Notes: a model not told the origin generated them from the letters alone. 64,000 nucleotides of DNA from Alphaproteobacteria bacterium (GCA_017937705.1 JAGBDC010000011.1:34331-98330); one strand, 5' to 3'. Positions 35,113 to 44,366 are shown, counted from the stretch's first letter. Program-made: numbers and translations.

Positions 35113-36471
35113 TTAATCTATCGATGTTGACAACCATTTATCACGAGTTTCCTTGTAATAAACTTTAGGATTATACAACTCAACATCAAGTTTTAAATTT
35201 CTGGCCGTAAGTTTGCCCATTGCTTGCATTACTTGCATTGCAGACAAATAATATTCTCTGCGAGCCTTTACTACTTCCACTTGAGAATTCAACAAAGTTT
35301 GAAATGCGTCCAATACATCCAAAACGGTTCTGTTTCCCAAAGCTTCTTCCTTCTTCACACCTTCAAGAGCAATTTCATTAGCCTCTACTTGGTCAACCAA
35401 TGCTTTAATTTTTGCATCATTGGTTACCATAGATTCCCAACTGCTTGTAATTGCAGAAACAGCCGAACGTTGAGCACTCAAAACTTGTTCTTGTGCTTGC
35501 CATTTTGCATATTTACTCTGACGAATTCTTGCTCTGTTTTCACCTGCATCGTACAGCGGTATTGTAGCATTGAGACCCCAAGTAACATCGTCTACGGTTG
35601 CAGACGGATCTCCGAAATGTTTCGGATTATTTTTGCTTTTAGAAATACTTCCTTGAGCAGCTACTTGTGGAGCTAATGCGCCATAATTTGCTTTTACGGC
35701 ATAATCTCTTGATTGCAATGCCTGTTTAGCCTGTAAAACGGCAAAATTATTATCCAATGTAAAACTTAATGCTTTATCGAAATTAGCCGGCAAAAATGTA
35801 TGAATATTATCCGGTTCTGCTAAATCTTTAGGATCTTTACCGATAACTTGTTTATAAACTGCTTTAGAAACGTCTAAAGTTCCTTCCGCACTTATACGGC
35901 TTGCAACAGCTTGAGAATAGCTTGATTTTGCTTGAGCAACGTCTGTTCTTGTCAATTCGCCTACATTAAAACGTTCTTGTGTTTCATCAAGTTGTTTTTT
36001 CAATAACTTTTCATTGTTTTTTTGCAAATCAACAATTGCTTTATCACGAACAACATTCAAATATGCTTCTGAAGCATTCAAAAATATTGCCTGTTCGTAA
36101 TTTGCCAAACTGTATTGTTCTGAACGAGCAGCACTATCAGCTGATTTTACGGAATTCACGGTTGAAAAACCGGAAAACAAAGGCTGACTGATTGTAGCTG
36201 CTAAAGTATGAGATTCTCCACCTTCTTCGTTATCATTAAGGCTATTATCTTTTTTAGAATTTCCATATTGTCCGGTCAATGCAATAGACGGTCTGTAACC
36301 CGATTTTGCAATCGCAACATTTTCATCAACCGAACGTAAATAAGCTCTCTGAGCCTGCAAATCAGGATTGCTGCGATAAGCTTCTGATAATGCTTCGAAA
36401 ACCGTTTCTGCTCTTGCGGCCGAGCAAGCCAAAACTCCCATAGCAATTATGGGGAGCATATACTTTTTCAT
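35113..36471 (-). CDS. tolC: TolC-family outer-membrane channel
   Basis: A 452-residue outer-membrane channel for type I secretion or efflux. It has a cleavable signal peptide (MLPIIAMGVLACSAARAE, cut near residue 21), with no lipobox at the cleavage point. The mature protein starts TVFEALSEAYRSNPDLQAQRA, the classic TolC opening, and contains the two efflux-protein repeats with VGELTRTDVAQAKSSY and LGNRTVLDVLDAFQTLLNSQVEVVKARREYYLSAMQVM split over the second half. It is the third TolC-fold protein of the window and the only one with a normal signal peptide. It heads the tolC-popZ-valS group; the divergent neighbour is glgP. Confidence 0.93.
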   Translation of the reverse strand: MKKYMLPIIAMGVLACSAARAETVFEALSEAYRSNPDLQAQRAYLRSVDENVAIAKSGYRPSIALTGQYGNSKKDNSLNDNEEGGESHTLAATISQPLFSGFSTVNSVKSADSAARSEQYSLANYEQAIFLNASEAYLNVVRDKAIVDLQKNNEKLLKKQLDETQERFNVGELTRTDVAQAKSSYSQAVASRISAEGTLDVSKAVYKQVIGKDPKDLAEPDNIHTFLPANFDKALSFTLDNNFAVLQAKQALQSRDYAVKANYGALAPQVAAQGSISKSKNNPKHFGDPSATVDDVTWGLNATIPLYDAGENRARIRQSKYAKWQAQEQVLSAQRSAVSAITSSWESMVTNDAKIKALVDQVEANEIALEGVKKEEALGNRTVLDVLDAFQTLLNSQVEVVKARREYYLSAMQVMQAMGKLTARNLKLDVELYNPKVYYKETRDKWLSTSID

Positions 36472-36626
36472 TTAATCACCTCTTATAAATAACACTGGAA
36501 GCGATTATATTACATTTTTTGATGATTGCAATTATAAATTTTTTATATATTATCATTATTAACCATATTTCAAATAATTTACGAATAGGTTATTATTGGA
36601 TTTAAGCAGATTTTATGGGGAAAAAA

Positions 36627-39101
36627 ATGATAAAAAGAAACTCTGTACTTTTAAACGAAATAGATAAAGCCAGACTCAAACTGTCTATTGAACATTATAT
36701 TAATTATTTCATCGGTAAACGTGTTTGTGAAATTACAAAAGAAGAAGCTTTGAAAGCTATCTCATTGGCAGTTAGAGAGTTTGCCATGGATAGAATGTAT
36801 AAAACAATTGCTCGCTACAACGAAGCAAACTCAAAACGAGTATACTACCTTTCTATTGAATATCTTATCGGTCGTTCTCTTGAAAACAATCTGCACAATT
36901 TAGGCCTGTTTGATGTTCTTCAAGACATCAAAATTGACGGATGGCCTTGGAATACAATGGAAGAAATTTTTGATACCGAATATGACCCCGCATTAGGAAA
37001 TGGCGGTTTAGGTCGTTTGGCCGCTTGCTATTTAGATTCTATGGCATCACTCGGCATCCCCGGTTTTGGCTATGGTATAAACTATGAATATGGTTTGTTT
37101 AAACAAAAATTTGAAAACGGATATCAGATTGAACAAGCTGACAGTTGGGACGGAGAAGATTCTCCTTGGCAATTTGCACGTCATGACCGCAAAGTTACAA
37201 TTCCGCTTTACGGAAATGTAGAAACTACAATTGATGCCGCAACCGGAGAACCCGTATTTATATGGAAAAACACCTCTCCTATTTATGGTATTCCATACGA
37301 TTTTCCGATTGTGGGATATAACGGAAAATCTGTAAACTATTTGCGTTTGTTCTCCGCAGAAGGTGACGAAACTTTAAATATCAATATATTCAACAAAGGC
37401 GGATATTTTGATGCTCTCCGCGATAAAATCGAGAGTGAAACTATTTCTAAAGTTCTTTATCCGTCAGATGCAATTGAAGCCGGAAAAGAGTTGCGCTTAA
37501 AACAACAATATTTCTTTGTATCTTGTGCAATTCAAGACATTATTCGTCGTTTTCTTGAAAAAAGTAATGATTTCCATAAAATGCCCGATTATATTACAAT
37601 TCAACTTAATGATACCCACCCGGCTTTAGGTATTCCCGAAATGATGCACCAGTTAATTGATGTTTATGGACAATCTTGGAATGCGGCTTGGGAAATAACC
37701 ACAAAAATCTTTGCTTATACTAACCATACCTTGCTTCCGGAAGCTCTTGAAACATGGAATGCTCGTATGTTAGGCAGAATGTTGCCCCGTCACTTGCAAA
37801 TTATTTATGAAATCAATCGTCGATTTATCGAATTTGCACGTACAAAACTTGGCAATCAACCGGAAAAACTAGCAAAAGTTTCTATTGTATCCGGCGATGG
37901 CGACAACCAAATAATTCGTATGGCCAATCTGTCGATTGTCGGTTCATATATGGTAAACGGAGTAGCAAAACTGCACTCGGAATTAATTAAAACTAACCTT
38001 GTCCCCGAATTTTACGAATTATATCCGGAGAAATTTACCAATGTCACAAACGGAATTACTCCTCGTCGTTGGTTATATCATGCTAATAAAGACTTATCAG
38101 ATTTGATTTCGGATAAAATCGGCAATGAATGGGTTACAAATCTTGATTTGTTACAAGAAGTAGAAAACTTTGTGGACGACAAGAAATTTGTTGAAGATTT
38201 TATGAAAATCAAGCAAAAGAACAAAGAAAAATTGGCTAAAAAAATATTAAAAACCAATGGTATTGCCGTTAATCCGAATAGCATTTTCATTGTTCAGGCA
38301 AAACGTATTCACGAATATAAACGTCAGCTGATGACAATTTTACAAGTTATCGGCGACTATTTGGCAATTATTAAAGATAATATTTATCCGGCATATCCGA
38401 AAACGTACATTTTTGCCGGAAAAGCTGCTCCTTCATATCATTTTGCCAAAATGGTTATTAAACTGATTAATAATGTTGCCGATGTTATTAATAACGATTC
38501 GCGTGTTAATGATATGATTAAAGTGGTGTTTATGCCTGATTATAAAGTATCATTGGCAGAAACTCTTATTCCGGCTGCAGATATAAGTATTCAAAGTTCA
38601 ACTGCGGGCTATGAAGCATCAGGAACCGGAAATATGAAATTTGCTTTAAACGGTGCTTTGACAGTAGGTACTTATGATGGTGCCAATATTGAAATCAGAG
38701 AAGCTGTAGGCGAAGATAATTTCTATCTCTTCGGTTTAAGAGATAACGAAGTTACCAAAATGCACAAAGAAAATTCGTATAAGCCTTATGATATTTATGA
38801 CAAATCTGACTATATCAAACGAATTTTGAACAGCTTGAACTCTAATATGTTCTGCGAAAAAGATTATGTCTTGTTGTTTAAGATGATATATGAAGAATTG
38901 TTATCCCGTGATTATTTTATGGTTTTGGCTGATTTGGAAGATTTCAACAAAGCCCTACACCTAGCGGAACAAGACTATAAAGATCAAAATAAATGGGCAA
39001 AAATGGCAATTTATAATGTGGCTCGTATCGGTAAATTTTCGAGCGATAGAGCTATTATGGATTATGCTAAAAAAATTTGGCATATCAAACCCGTTGATTA
39101 A
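36627..39101 (+). CDS. glgP: Glycogen/alpha-glucan phosphorylase
   Basis: GlgP releases glucose-1-phosphate from the ends of glycogen or maltodextrin, with pyridoxal phosphate as cofactor. I prefer the ATG at 36627, which has GGGGA six bases before it, over the ATG at 36615, giving 824 residues, the normal length. The PLP lysine is in GTGNMKFALNG (K671). Other signatures are the N-terminal YYLSIEYLIGRSLENNL, DPALGNGGLGRLAACYLDSM, QLNDTHPAL and VKRIHEYKRQ-like QAKRIHEYKRQ. It stands alone: no glgA, glgB, glgC or glgX is nearby. Strong terminator after it. The allosteric N-terminal tower features of animal enzymes are absent. Confidence 0.95.
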   Translation: MIKRNSVLLNEIDKARLKLSIEHYINYFIGKRVCEITKEEALKAISLAVREFAMDRMYKTIARYNEANSKRVYYLSIEYLIGRSLENNLHNLGLFDVLQDIKIDGWPWNTMEEIFDTEYDPALGNGGLGRLAACYLDSMASLGIPGFGYGINYEYGLFKQKFENGYQIEQADSWDGEDSPWQFARHDRKVTIPLYGNVETTIDAATGEPVFIWKNTSPIYGIPYDFPIVGYNGKSVNYLRLFSAEGDETLNINIFNKGGYFDALRDKIESETISKVLYPSDAIEAGKELRLKQQYFFVSCAIQDIIRRFLEKSNDFHKMPDYITIQLNDTHPALGIPEMMHQLIDVYGQSWNAAWEITTKIFAYTNHTLLPEALETWNARMLGRMLPRHLQIIYEINRRFIEFARTKLGNQPEKLAKVSIVSGDGDNQIIRMANLSIVGSYMVNGVAKLHSELIKTNLVPEFYELYPEKFTNVTNGITPRRWLYHANKDLSDLISDKIGNEWVTNLDLLQEVENFVDDKKFVEDFMKIKQKNKEKLAKKILKTNGIAVNPNSIFIVQAKRIHEYKRQLMTILQVIGDYLAIIKDNIYPAYPKTYIFAGKAAPSYHFAKMVIKLINNVADVINNDSRVNDMIKVVFMPDYKVSLAETLIPAADISIQSSTAGYEASGTGNMKFALNGALTVGTYDGANIEIREAVGEDNFYLFGLRDNEVTKMHKENSYKPYDIYDKSDYIKRILNSLNSNMFCEKDYVLLFKMIYEELLSRDYFMVLADLEDFNKALHLAEQDYKDQNKWAKMAIYNVARIGKFSSDRAIMDYAKKIWHIKPVD

Positions 39102-39109
39102 CATATCTT

Positions 39110-39139
39110 AAAGGCAGGGTTTTATCCCTGCCTTTTTTT
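39110..39139 (+). terminator. Terminator of glgP
   Basis: AAAGGCAGGG at 39110-39119 pairs with CCCTGCCTTT at 39126-39135 around TTTTAT, and continues into TTTTT. It lies eight bases after the glgP stop. Confidence 0.92.
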
Positions 39140-39200
39140 GTGTATTTAAATATCTAAGTAATATTACCCTTTTTGTCTTTACAGGCAGACATCATCCCTA

Positions 39201-39214
39201 GCGAAGCAATCCAG
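39201..39214. repeat. Possible relic of a dispersed GCGAAGCAATCCAG repeat
   Basis: The 14-base GCGAAGCAATCCAG lies in the gap between the glgP terminator and the next minus-strand gene. From memory, this core belongs to a dispersed intergenic repeat found in many bacterial genomes. I saw no second copy in this window, so it is only a suggestion. Confidence 0.25.
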
Positions 39215-39245
39215 AAATGCTGTGCTATAAATAAATATTTTTAAC

Positions 39246-39270
39246 AAAAAAAGCGACGATAAACGTCGCT
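39246..39270 (-). terminator. Terminator of the TolC-Ig lipoprotein gene
   Basis: AGCGACG at 39252-39258 and CGTCGCT at 39264-39270 form a hairpin with a 5-base loop. On the minus strand it is followed by six T. It lies 25 bases past the stop at 39295. Confidence 0.85.
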
Positions 39271-39294
39271 CTTTTTGGCGTTAACCTTTCAAAC

Positions 39295-41211
39295 CTATTT
39301 GGCTGAGGTTTTAACATCACTGCCCAAGGTAGAAGATTCAATATAAGAATCTTTACAATGTGAACCAACACAACGTTTTAATACCATGGCAGAAGAACCT
39401 TCCATTTGTCCCGGAATAGACATAGCCGGAACATAAACATCGACTACTTTAATTTTGAAAGTTGTGTAACCTACGTTACCATTTTCATCACTAAAGTATG
39501 TTTTAATATGATACAAACCTTCGTTCCCCGGCATAGGTGTTCCGTCAAAGGTATATGTATCTTCGTTATAGTGTAACCATTTCGGAAGAGCTTTATCATC
39601 AATTAAACCTGAACGGCTGATAACACGTCCCTTAAAGCTCATTCTGTCAACCAATTCTTGCGGAATATTCACGGTAACATGCTTTCCAGTTTCAATTTTA
39701 ATATCCGGTAATTTTTCTGAAGACGACAAATTAACCGGAGGACGTTTAGCCGGAACTTTCAACAAGTAAGGACGGTTATCCGGTAAGAAGTTACCGTCTC
39801 CCCATTTTTCCATATTGGTACGGAGATAAACAGCTAATTTAGAGGGTTTTTCGTTCAACATATAATAAGGAACGGCATCTAAACCGATTGAAACATAAAG
39901 ATTACCTAAGCTGTCTTGTAAATCGGCATAAGCTTTGAAAGCTTTAACTTCATCACCGATAGCGCGAGCTGCTTCTAACTGTGCTTTCTCATCTTTTGTA
40001 CCTTTTGCAATACTAAAGTCTTCGGCAATATTTTCTGAAGTATTGGCAATTTCCATATTAATTTGATAATCTTCAACAGCAGACATATATTGCGCCCAAG
40101 CAACATAAACTTGGCTCAATATCAAAGAGGTCATACGTTGGCGACGTAATGTTTCCAAATCTTGTCCGTTCGGATTATTGATATCTTCATAAACGCTATA
40201 TCCGATTTCACGAGCTTGTCTTGACCAAATGCGGTTATAATGTTCTGGATTGCTTTTATACTCTTGTTCGGTAGGTTGCTCAAAACCTTTCACAACCAAT
40301 TTAAGAGCTTGAGTATTGGTAGCTAAATCGTGTTCACGCAATTCCGGACGATTGTTCAAAGCCAACCATTCTAAATCAGCCAAACTGTTTTTAATTTTTG
40401 GGAGAGCAAAATTGCCATATTCGGAACCGACTACCTTAAATTCGGTAGAAGGATGCATTCCCATCAAACTTGCTAAACGTGTTTGAGCCGTTTCTAAATC
40501 ACGTTTCAAAGCTGAAAGCTTTTTAATTGCTTCCATATATTGTCTTTTCTTAACCAATTGTGCCAACGACGGAGATTCGTTATTAGCGGCTAATTCTTTT
40601 GCCTGAACATTCATATCATCAACTTCCAATGTCATAAACTCTATCATGTCATCGGTAACCGGCAAAAGTTTTTGAGCAGTAAGTGTTTTCCAATAAAGAG
40701 TGCGGGTTTCTTGCAAAATGTTATGAATAACTTTGCGACTTTCTTCAAAAGCAACACTTGATTTATAGTCCGCATCACGAGATTGGCAGAAAACCATTGT
40801 CATATCGAGCAAGTTCCATGCAACTTTTAATTCCGGACTCATAGCTGAAGAATTGGTTTGATTGATATAACCTGCATGGCTCACAATTTCAGGCAAACGA
40901 TTTACCGGAGATTTTCCTGCACGAATAAGGCTATCCTCATAATTAACCAAACGACGAGTATAATTATATTTCAAGGCAAGAGCCATTGCCATATACATAT
41001 CTATCGGTTTTTCTATTTTACGTGGTGTACTGATAAACATATTTTGCATATCGGCATCAATTCTGATGGCTCTGTCCCATTCGCTATAAGTTACGGCTTC
41101 GGGATTATATGCAACATTTGCACGACTATCTACTGTTTCAACTGTTTTATCCTGACCGCATGCAGAAACGAGCAAAACGGCAGAAAGCAACGATATTAAT
41201 AACTTTTTCAT
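39295..41211 (-). CDS. TolC-like outer-membrane lipoprotein with a C-terminal Ig/cadherin-like domain
   Basis: A 638-residue lipoprotein: lipobox LVSAC with Cys18, followed by Gly-Gln, which suits outer-membrane sorting. Residues 70 to about 450 look like the outer-membrane efflux protein fold, with long helices (RKVIHNILQETRTLYWKTLTAQ split in parts) and the typical ALNNRPELREHDLATN near 285. After a Pro-rich linker (KVPAKRPPVNLS) comes a beta domain at about 500-600: LPKWLHYNEDTYTFDGTPMPGNEG resembles the cadherin-like/He-PIG Ig folds, whose hallmark is LPxWLxF...FxGTP. The last 30 residues have two Cys (RCVGSHCK). I know of no named family with this layout. It is divergent from a virB8 homologue, which suggests, without proof, an outer-membrane part of a type IV secretion system. 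Confidence 0.75.
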   Translation of the reverse strand: MKKLLISLLSAVLLVSACGQDKTVETVDSRANVAYNPEAVTYSEWDRAIRIDADMQNMFISTPRKIEKPIDMYMAMALALKYNYTRRLVNYEDSLIRAGKSPVNRLPEIVSHAGYINQTNSSAMSPELKVAWNLLDMTMVFCQSRDADYKSSVAFEESRKVIHNILQETRTLYWKTLTAQKLLPVTDDMIEFMTLEVDDMNVQAKELAANNESPSLAQLVKKRQYMEAIKKLSALKRDLETAQTRLASLMGMHPSTEFKVVGSEYGNFALPKIKNSLADLEWLALNNRPELREHDLATNTQALKLVVKGFEQPTEQEYKSNPEHYNRIWSRQAREIGYSVYEDINNPNGQDLETLRRQRMTSLILSQVYVAWAQYMSAVEDYQINMEIANTSENIAEDFSIAKGTKDEKAQLEAARAIGDEVKAFKAYADLQDSLGNLYVSIGLDAVPYYMLNEKPSKLAVYLRTNMEKWGDGNFLPDNRPYLLKVPAKRPPVNLSSSEKLPDIKIETGKHVTVNIPQELVDRMSFKGRVISRSGLIDDKALPKWLHYNEDTYTFDGTPMPGNEGLYHIKTYFSDENGNVGYTTFKIKVVDVYVPAMSIPGQMEGSSAMVLKRCVGSHCKDSYIESSTLGSDVKTSAK

Positions 41212-41224
41212 ACTTAAAACCCTT

Positions 41225-41236
41225 CTTTGTACAAAG
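41225..41236. promoter_or_regulatory. 12-base palindrome next to the TolC-Ig lipoprotein start
   Basis: CTTTGTACAAAG is an exact palindrome 14 bases upstream of the lipoprotein start codon, in the divergent gap with virB8. It could be an operator overlapping the ribosome-binding region. Confidence 0.35.
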
Positions 41237-41254
41237 TATACGCTATATGTTTAC

Positions 41255-41275
41255 ACCATTTTTTTATAAAATGGT
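41255..41275. promoter_or_regulatory. Inverted repeat midway between the TolC-Ig gene and virB8
   Basis: ACCATTTT at 41255-41262 and AAAATGGT at 41268-41275 are perfect 8-base arms around TTTAT. Their central place in the 135-base divergent region would allow joint control of both genes. It is also T-rich enough to be a weak hairpin. Confidence 0.4.
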
Positions 41276-41346
41276 AGTATTTATTTGCTTTTATTTTAAT
41301 TATATGTATAAAATACAAATGCAAAGTTAACAAAAAGCGAAAAAAT

Positions 41347-42126
41347 ATGTTTGAGATATTTGATACTATTTTTAAATATAAGGAAAAAGAAAGCCCAGAC
41401 AAACTTGGGCTTTATCCTGAAAGAGTGCACGTTGATGCCATGCCCGAACGTCGTTATCTGTGGACTTCAAGGGTTTTGGTTATTGTCGCATGCTTTTCTA
41501 TTTGTTTTAATATGATGTTGGCGGCTTCGTTATATGTTATGCTTCCGCAAAGAGGAAGTATGCCGCAGTTGTTTTATGTTGACCATTACTTTAGTCAAAT
41601 AGATAGAATGCAACCTGATGAAGTTAATTATCCTATGGGGAACCTCATTACCGAGGAACACATTACAAACTACATCATGATGCGATATATCATTACTAAT
41701 GACTATGATGAATTGGTACGTCGTTGGGGCGAAGGCTCTTATATCTATTGGCTATCAAGCCCAGACGTATTTCACCAATTTTCAAAATATGATGCGAAAT
41801 ATAATTTGCACCAATTTAAAAGCAAAAATATGATGCGAGATGTTGAAATTGATTGGATACGTCCTCTTACCAGAGGTTTGTGGCAAACACAATTCCGTAC
41901 TCTGGACTATGTTCCGTCAAAGCCGGACCCCATTGTCAGTATTTGGCGAGCAACAATGCGTATTCAATATGTAGTATTCAACAAAGTTAACCACGAAGAT
42001 TCGCTAAAAAATCCTTTTGGCTTTATGGTTACAAATTTTGCTCTGTCATATCTTGGAACAGATAATACATCCGAACACTATATGTCAAAAGCAAAACGCA
42101 TTACGAAAGAATTGTTCTTCAGATAA
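41347..42126 (+). CDS. virB8: Type IV secretion system VirB8-like protein
   Basis: VirB8 is an inner-membrane assembly factor of type IV secretion systems. The 259-residue protein has a cytoplasmic tail (1-34), one membrane helix at about 38-62 (LVIVACFSICFNMMLAASLYVML), then a periplasmic domain with the VirB8 landmarks: NYIMMRYIITNDYDELV, then YWLSSPDVFHQFSKYD, and KNPFGFMVTNFALSYLG, matching the conserved NPLGFxV motif. It has no neighbouring virB9 or virB10; its divergent partner is the TolC-Ig lipoprotein. The window's virD4 lies 38 kb off, so the system is dispersed, as in some Rickettsiales. No Shine-Dalgarno is obvious before the ATG. Confidence 0.82.
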   Translation: MFEIFDTIFKYKEKESPDKLGLYPERVHVDAMPERRYLWTSRVLVIVACFSICFNMMLAASLYVMLPQRGSMPQLFYVDHYFSQIDRMQPDEVNYPMGNLITEEHITNYIMMRYIITNDYDELVRRWGEGSYIYWLSSPDVFHQFSKYDAKYNLHQFKSKNMMRDVEIDWIRPLTRGLWQTQFRTLDYVPSKPDPIVSIWRATMRIQYVVFNKVNHEDSLKNPFGFMVTNFALSYLGTDNTSEHYMSKAKRITKELFFR

Positions 42127-42156
42127 AAAAGCTCCTCGTTTGAGGAGCTTTTTTTT
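42125..42156. terminator. Bidirectional terminator between virB8 and pepF
   Basis: AAAAAAGCTCCTC at 42125-42137 pairs with GAGGAGCTTTTTT at 42142-42154. Both strands end in T-runs. The hairpin touches the stop codons of both convergent genes. Confidence 0.92.
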
Positions 42157-43942
42157 ATAACTTTAGAACTTTATCGAGTCGTTCAAGTTCATCAATATAA
42201 CTGCTTATCAAACTTAATCCTTTATCCCAAAATGTGATGTCTTCAGGATTCAACCCGAACGGAGCAAGCAACTTTTTATAATCGGTAATTGCTGTTTTAG
42301 AGAGCATTTCCATATACTTATCAGCAAAATCAGACACTTCTCCTTCTTGACTGATTTGATATAAAGAATTAACCAAACAGTCAGCAAAAGAATAAGCATA
42401 AACATAAAACGGCAAGAAAAAGAAATGACCTACTTGAGACCAAATATATGCGCTATCTTCTCCTACTTCTACATATTCACCCAAACTTGCTTGCATTTCT
42501 TCTTGCCAAATTTGGTTAAGACGTGCGGTACTCAACTCTCCTGTTTTACGTTCTGCATGTGCCCTACTCTCAAAAAAGTGAAAAGCTATTTGTCGAACTG
42601 CGGTATTAATCATATCACTGACCTTCGAGGCAATCAGAGCCAATTTCTCTTCATTATCGGGAAGCTTTTTAACCATTGCCTGAAAAGTTATCATTTCTCC
42701 GAAAACCGAAGCTACTTCTTCGGTGGTCATGCGAGAATACTCGTTTAATTCACCGTTTTTAGTGCGAGTTTGATGATGACAGCCATGTCCTAATTCATGA
42801 GCAAGTGTCAATACATCATTTCTTTTTCCGGCAAAATTAAGCATCAGATACGGATGCGATTCTGCACAAACAGGAGCACAAAAAGCCCCGCTTCGTTTTC
42901 CGTCACGAGGCGGAACATCTATCCAATTATTGTCAAAGAAATCCTTAGCTATTTTATGCAATTTAGGAGAAAATTCCTTATATGCCTCAAGCACAGTACC
43001 TACTGCATCTTTCCAAGAATAGTTACTGTCTGCACTAAACGGCAACGGCGCATTTCTATCCCAATAGGAGATTTTTTTCATTTTCAGCCATTTTGCTTTC
43101 AGTTTATAAAAACGATGAGCTATCGAAGCATAATTTTTTCTAACTGTATCTGCTAACGCTTTCACGGTTTCATCGTTTACATTTTCGGACATATTGCGAG
43201 AAGATATGGGAGTCTTAAATCCTCTTTTATCATCTTCAATAGCCTTATCTTTTATAATCATATTATATATAAAAGTAAAAAGCTCCGAATTTTCTTTGGC
43301 AACTCGATTAATTTCTTTTCCGGCAGCATGACGTAAATCGGCATTTTTATCGAGTAAAAGTTTAGATATTTCGGCATCATTATAATTTTTGCCGTCAACC
43401 GTATAAACTAAACGAGAAGAAGTTTCTTCATACAAACGAACCCATGCACTTGAAGATGTCAGTGATTTTTCCAATAAAACTTCTTCCACAGCTTCGGGTA
43501 ATTCATACTTTTTAAAACGTCTGATACGCTCCAACCACGGACGGTAAAATGCAGAATTTTTATTTTTAAACCATTCCGATATTTTATCCTGCGGCAAAGA
43601 ATTAATTTCTAAGCTTAAAAATACTAAAGGTTTGCTATAATCGGTAAGTTTTTCATTTATGCTTTGATAAAATGATACAGCTTGTTGATTTTTCATTTGC
43701 GTAACCATATTCAAATACGCAAACCCGCCAATTTTGCTGGCTAAAGATGAATGCTTTTCATAATTTTTCAAAGCCTTAGCCAAATCATCACCACTAAGTA
43801 TTTCCAACTTTCCTTTGTATTTTCGAGCAAAATTTTTGCAAAATTTTCGATATTTTTCTAAATCTGTATTTATTTTTGCATCATCAATACTTTGGTATAA
43901 ATCGCTTAAATCCCAAGCCGGTAAATTATCATTTTTCATCAT
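42155..43942 (-). CDS. pepF: M3-family oligoendopeptidase F
   Basis: A cytoplasmic zinc peptidase that cuts short peptides. The 595-residue protein has the M3 zinc motif HELGH with H382, E383 and H386, extended as HELGHGCHHQ, and a downstream ligand in EVASVFGEMITFQAM near 410. The N-terminal helical lid starts LPAWDLSDLYQS, typical of oligoendopeptidase F. Two adjacent ATGs (43942 and 43939) are both possible. It overlaps the preceding membrane-protein gene by 14 bases, so the two are coupled. PepF is also found in spore formers; here a peptide-recycling role is likely. Confidence 0.94.
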   Translation of the reverse strand: MMKNDNLPAWDLSDLYQSIDDAKINTDLEKYRKFCKNFARKYKGKLEILSGDDLAKALKNYEKHSSLASKIGGFAYLNMVTQMKNQQAVSFYQSINEKLTDYSKPLVFLSLEINSLPQDKISEWFKNKNSAFYRPWLERIRRFKKYELPEAVEEVLLEKSLTSSSAWVRLYEETSSRLVYTVDGKNYNDAEISKLLLDKNADLRHAAGKEINRVAKENSELFTFIYNMIIKDKAIEDDKRGFKTPISSRNMSENVNDETVKALADTVRKNYASIAHRFYKLKAKWLKMKKISYWDRNAPLPFSADSNYSWKDAVGTVLEAYKEFSPKLHKIAKDFFDNNWIDVPPRDGKRSGAFCAPVCAESHPYLMLNFAGKRNDVLTLAHELGHGCHHQTRTKNGELNEYSRMTTEEVASVFGEMITFQAMVKKLPDNEEKLALIASKVSDMINTAVRQIAFHFFESRAHAERKTGELSTARLNQIWQEEMQASLGEYVEVGEDSAYIWSQVGHFFFLPFYVYAYSFADCLVNSLYQISQEGEVSDFADKYMEMLSKTAITDYKKLLAPFGLNPEDITFWDKGLSLISSYIDELERLDKVLKL

Positions 43943-44366
43943 CTAACTTCTTCTCCAGTTCTTCATAGTTTTTCTTTAACTCTGCCATTTGTTCAGCTAA
44001 ATCCGGATTTTCTTCATAATATTTAAGAAGTTCTTCATCCGGCTCTTCTTCAGCTTGCGGATATTCCGGAATAAAGTAATAATTACTCCATGGTCGAGAT
44101 TGTTTACCTTTTACCCATTCTGAAATACCATGTCCGATAACTTTTGTATCGCAAGCCATATTTTTAATAACAGACTTCATAACACAAAAGCTTTTACCAT
44201 TACAATTTGCAACATCTTCAGCCATTGCATCCGTACAAGGAACAAAACCTCTTTTTTGCAAATCATAATGCGGAGCAAATAAAATTAAGAAAAATTCAAC
44301 CATAAATATACCGACAATCAGCGACATTATAAGGCCAAACCAATGATATTTTATAAAATTTATCAA
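43929..44366 (-). CDS. Small membrane-anchored protein of unknown function
   Basis: A 145-residue protein with one N-terminal membrane helix at about 10-32 (FGLIMSLIVGIFMVEFFLILF). The next 50 residues hold four Cys (FVPCTDAM, ANCNGKSFC, NMACDT), compatible with periplasmic disulfides; the rest is acidic and helical (DEELLKYYEENPDLAEQMAEL), likely a coiled coil. It begins with TTG at 44366, directly after the stop of the upstream gene, with AAGGAAA eight bases before; an internal ATG would cut the helix. I recognise no family. It sits between the uridylyltransferase and pepF in one operon. Confidence 0.75.
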   Translation of the reverse strand: MINFIKYHWFGLIMSLIVGIFMVEFFLILFAPHYDLQKRGFVPCTDAMAEDVANCNGKSFCVMKSVIKNMACDTKVIGHGISEWVKGKQSRPWSNYYFIPEYPQAEEEPDEELLKYYEENPDLAEQMAELKKNYEELEKKLDDEK

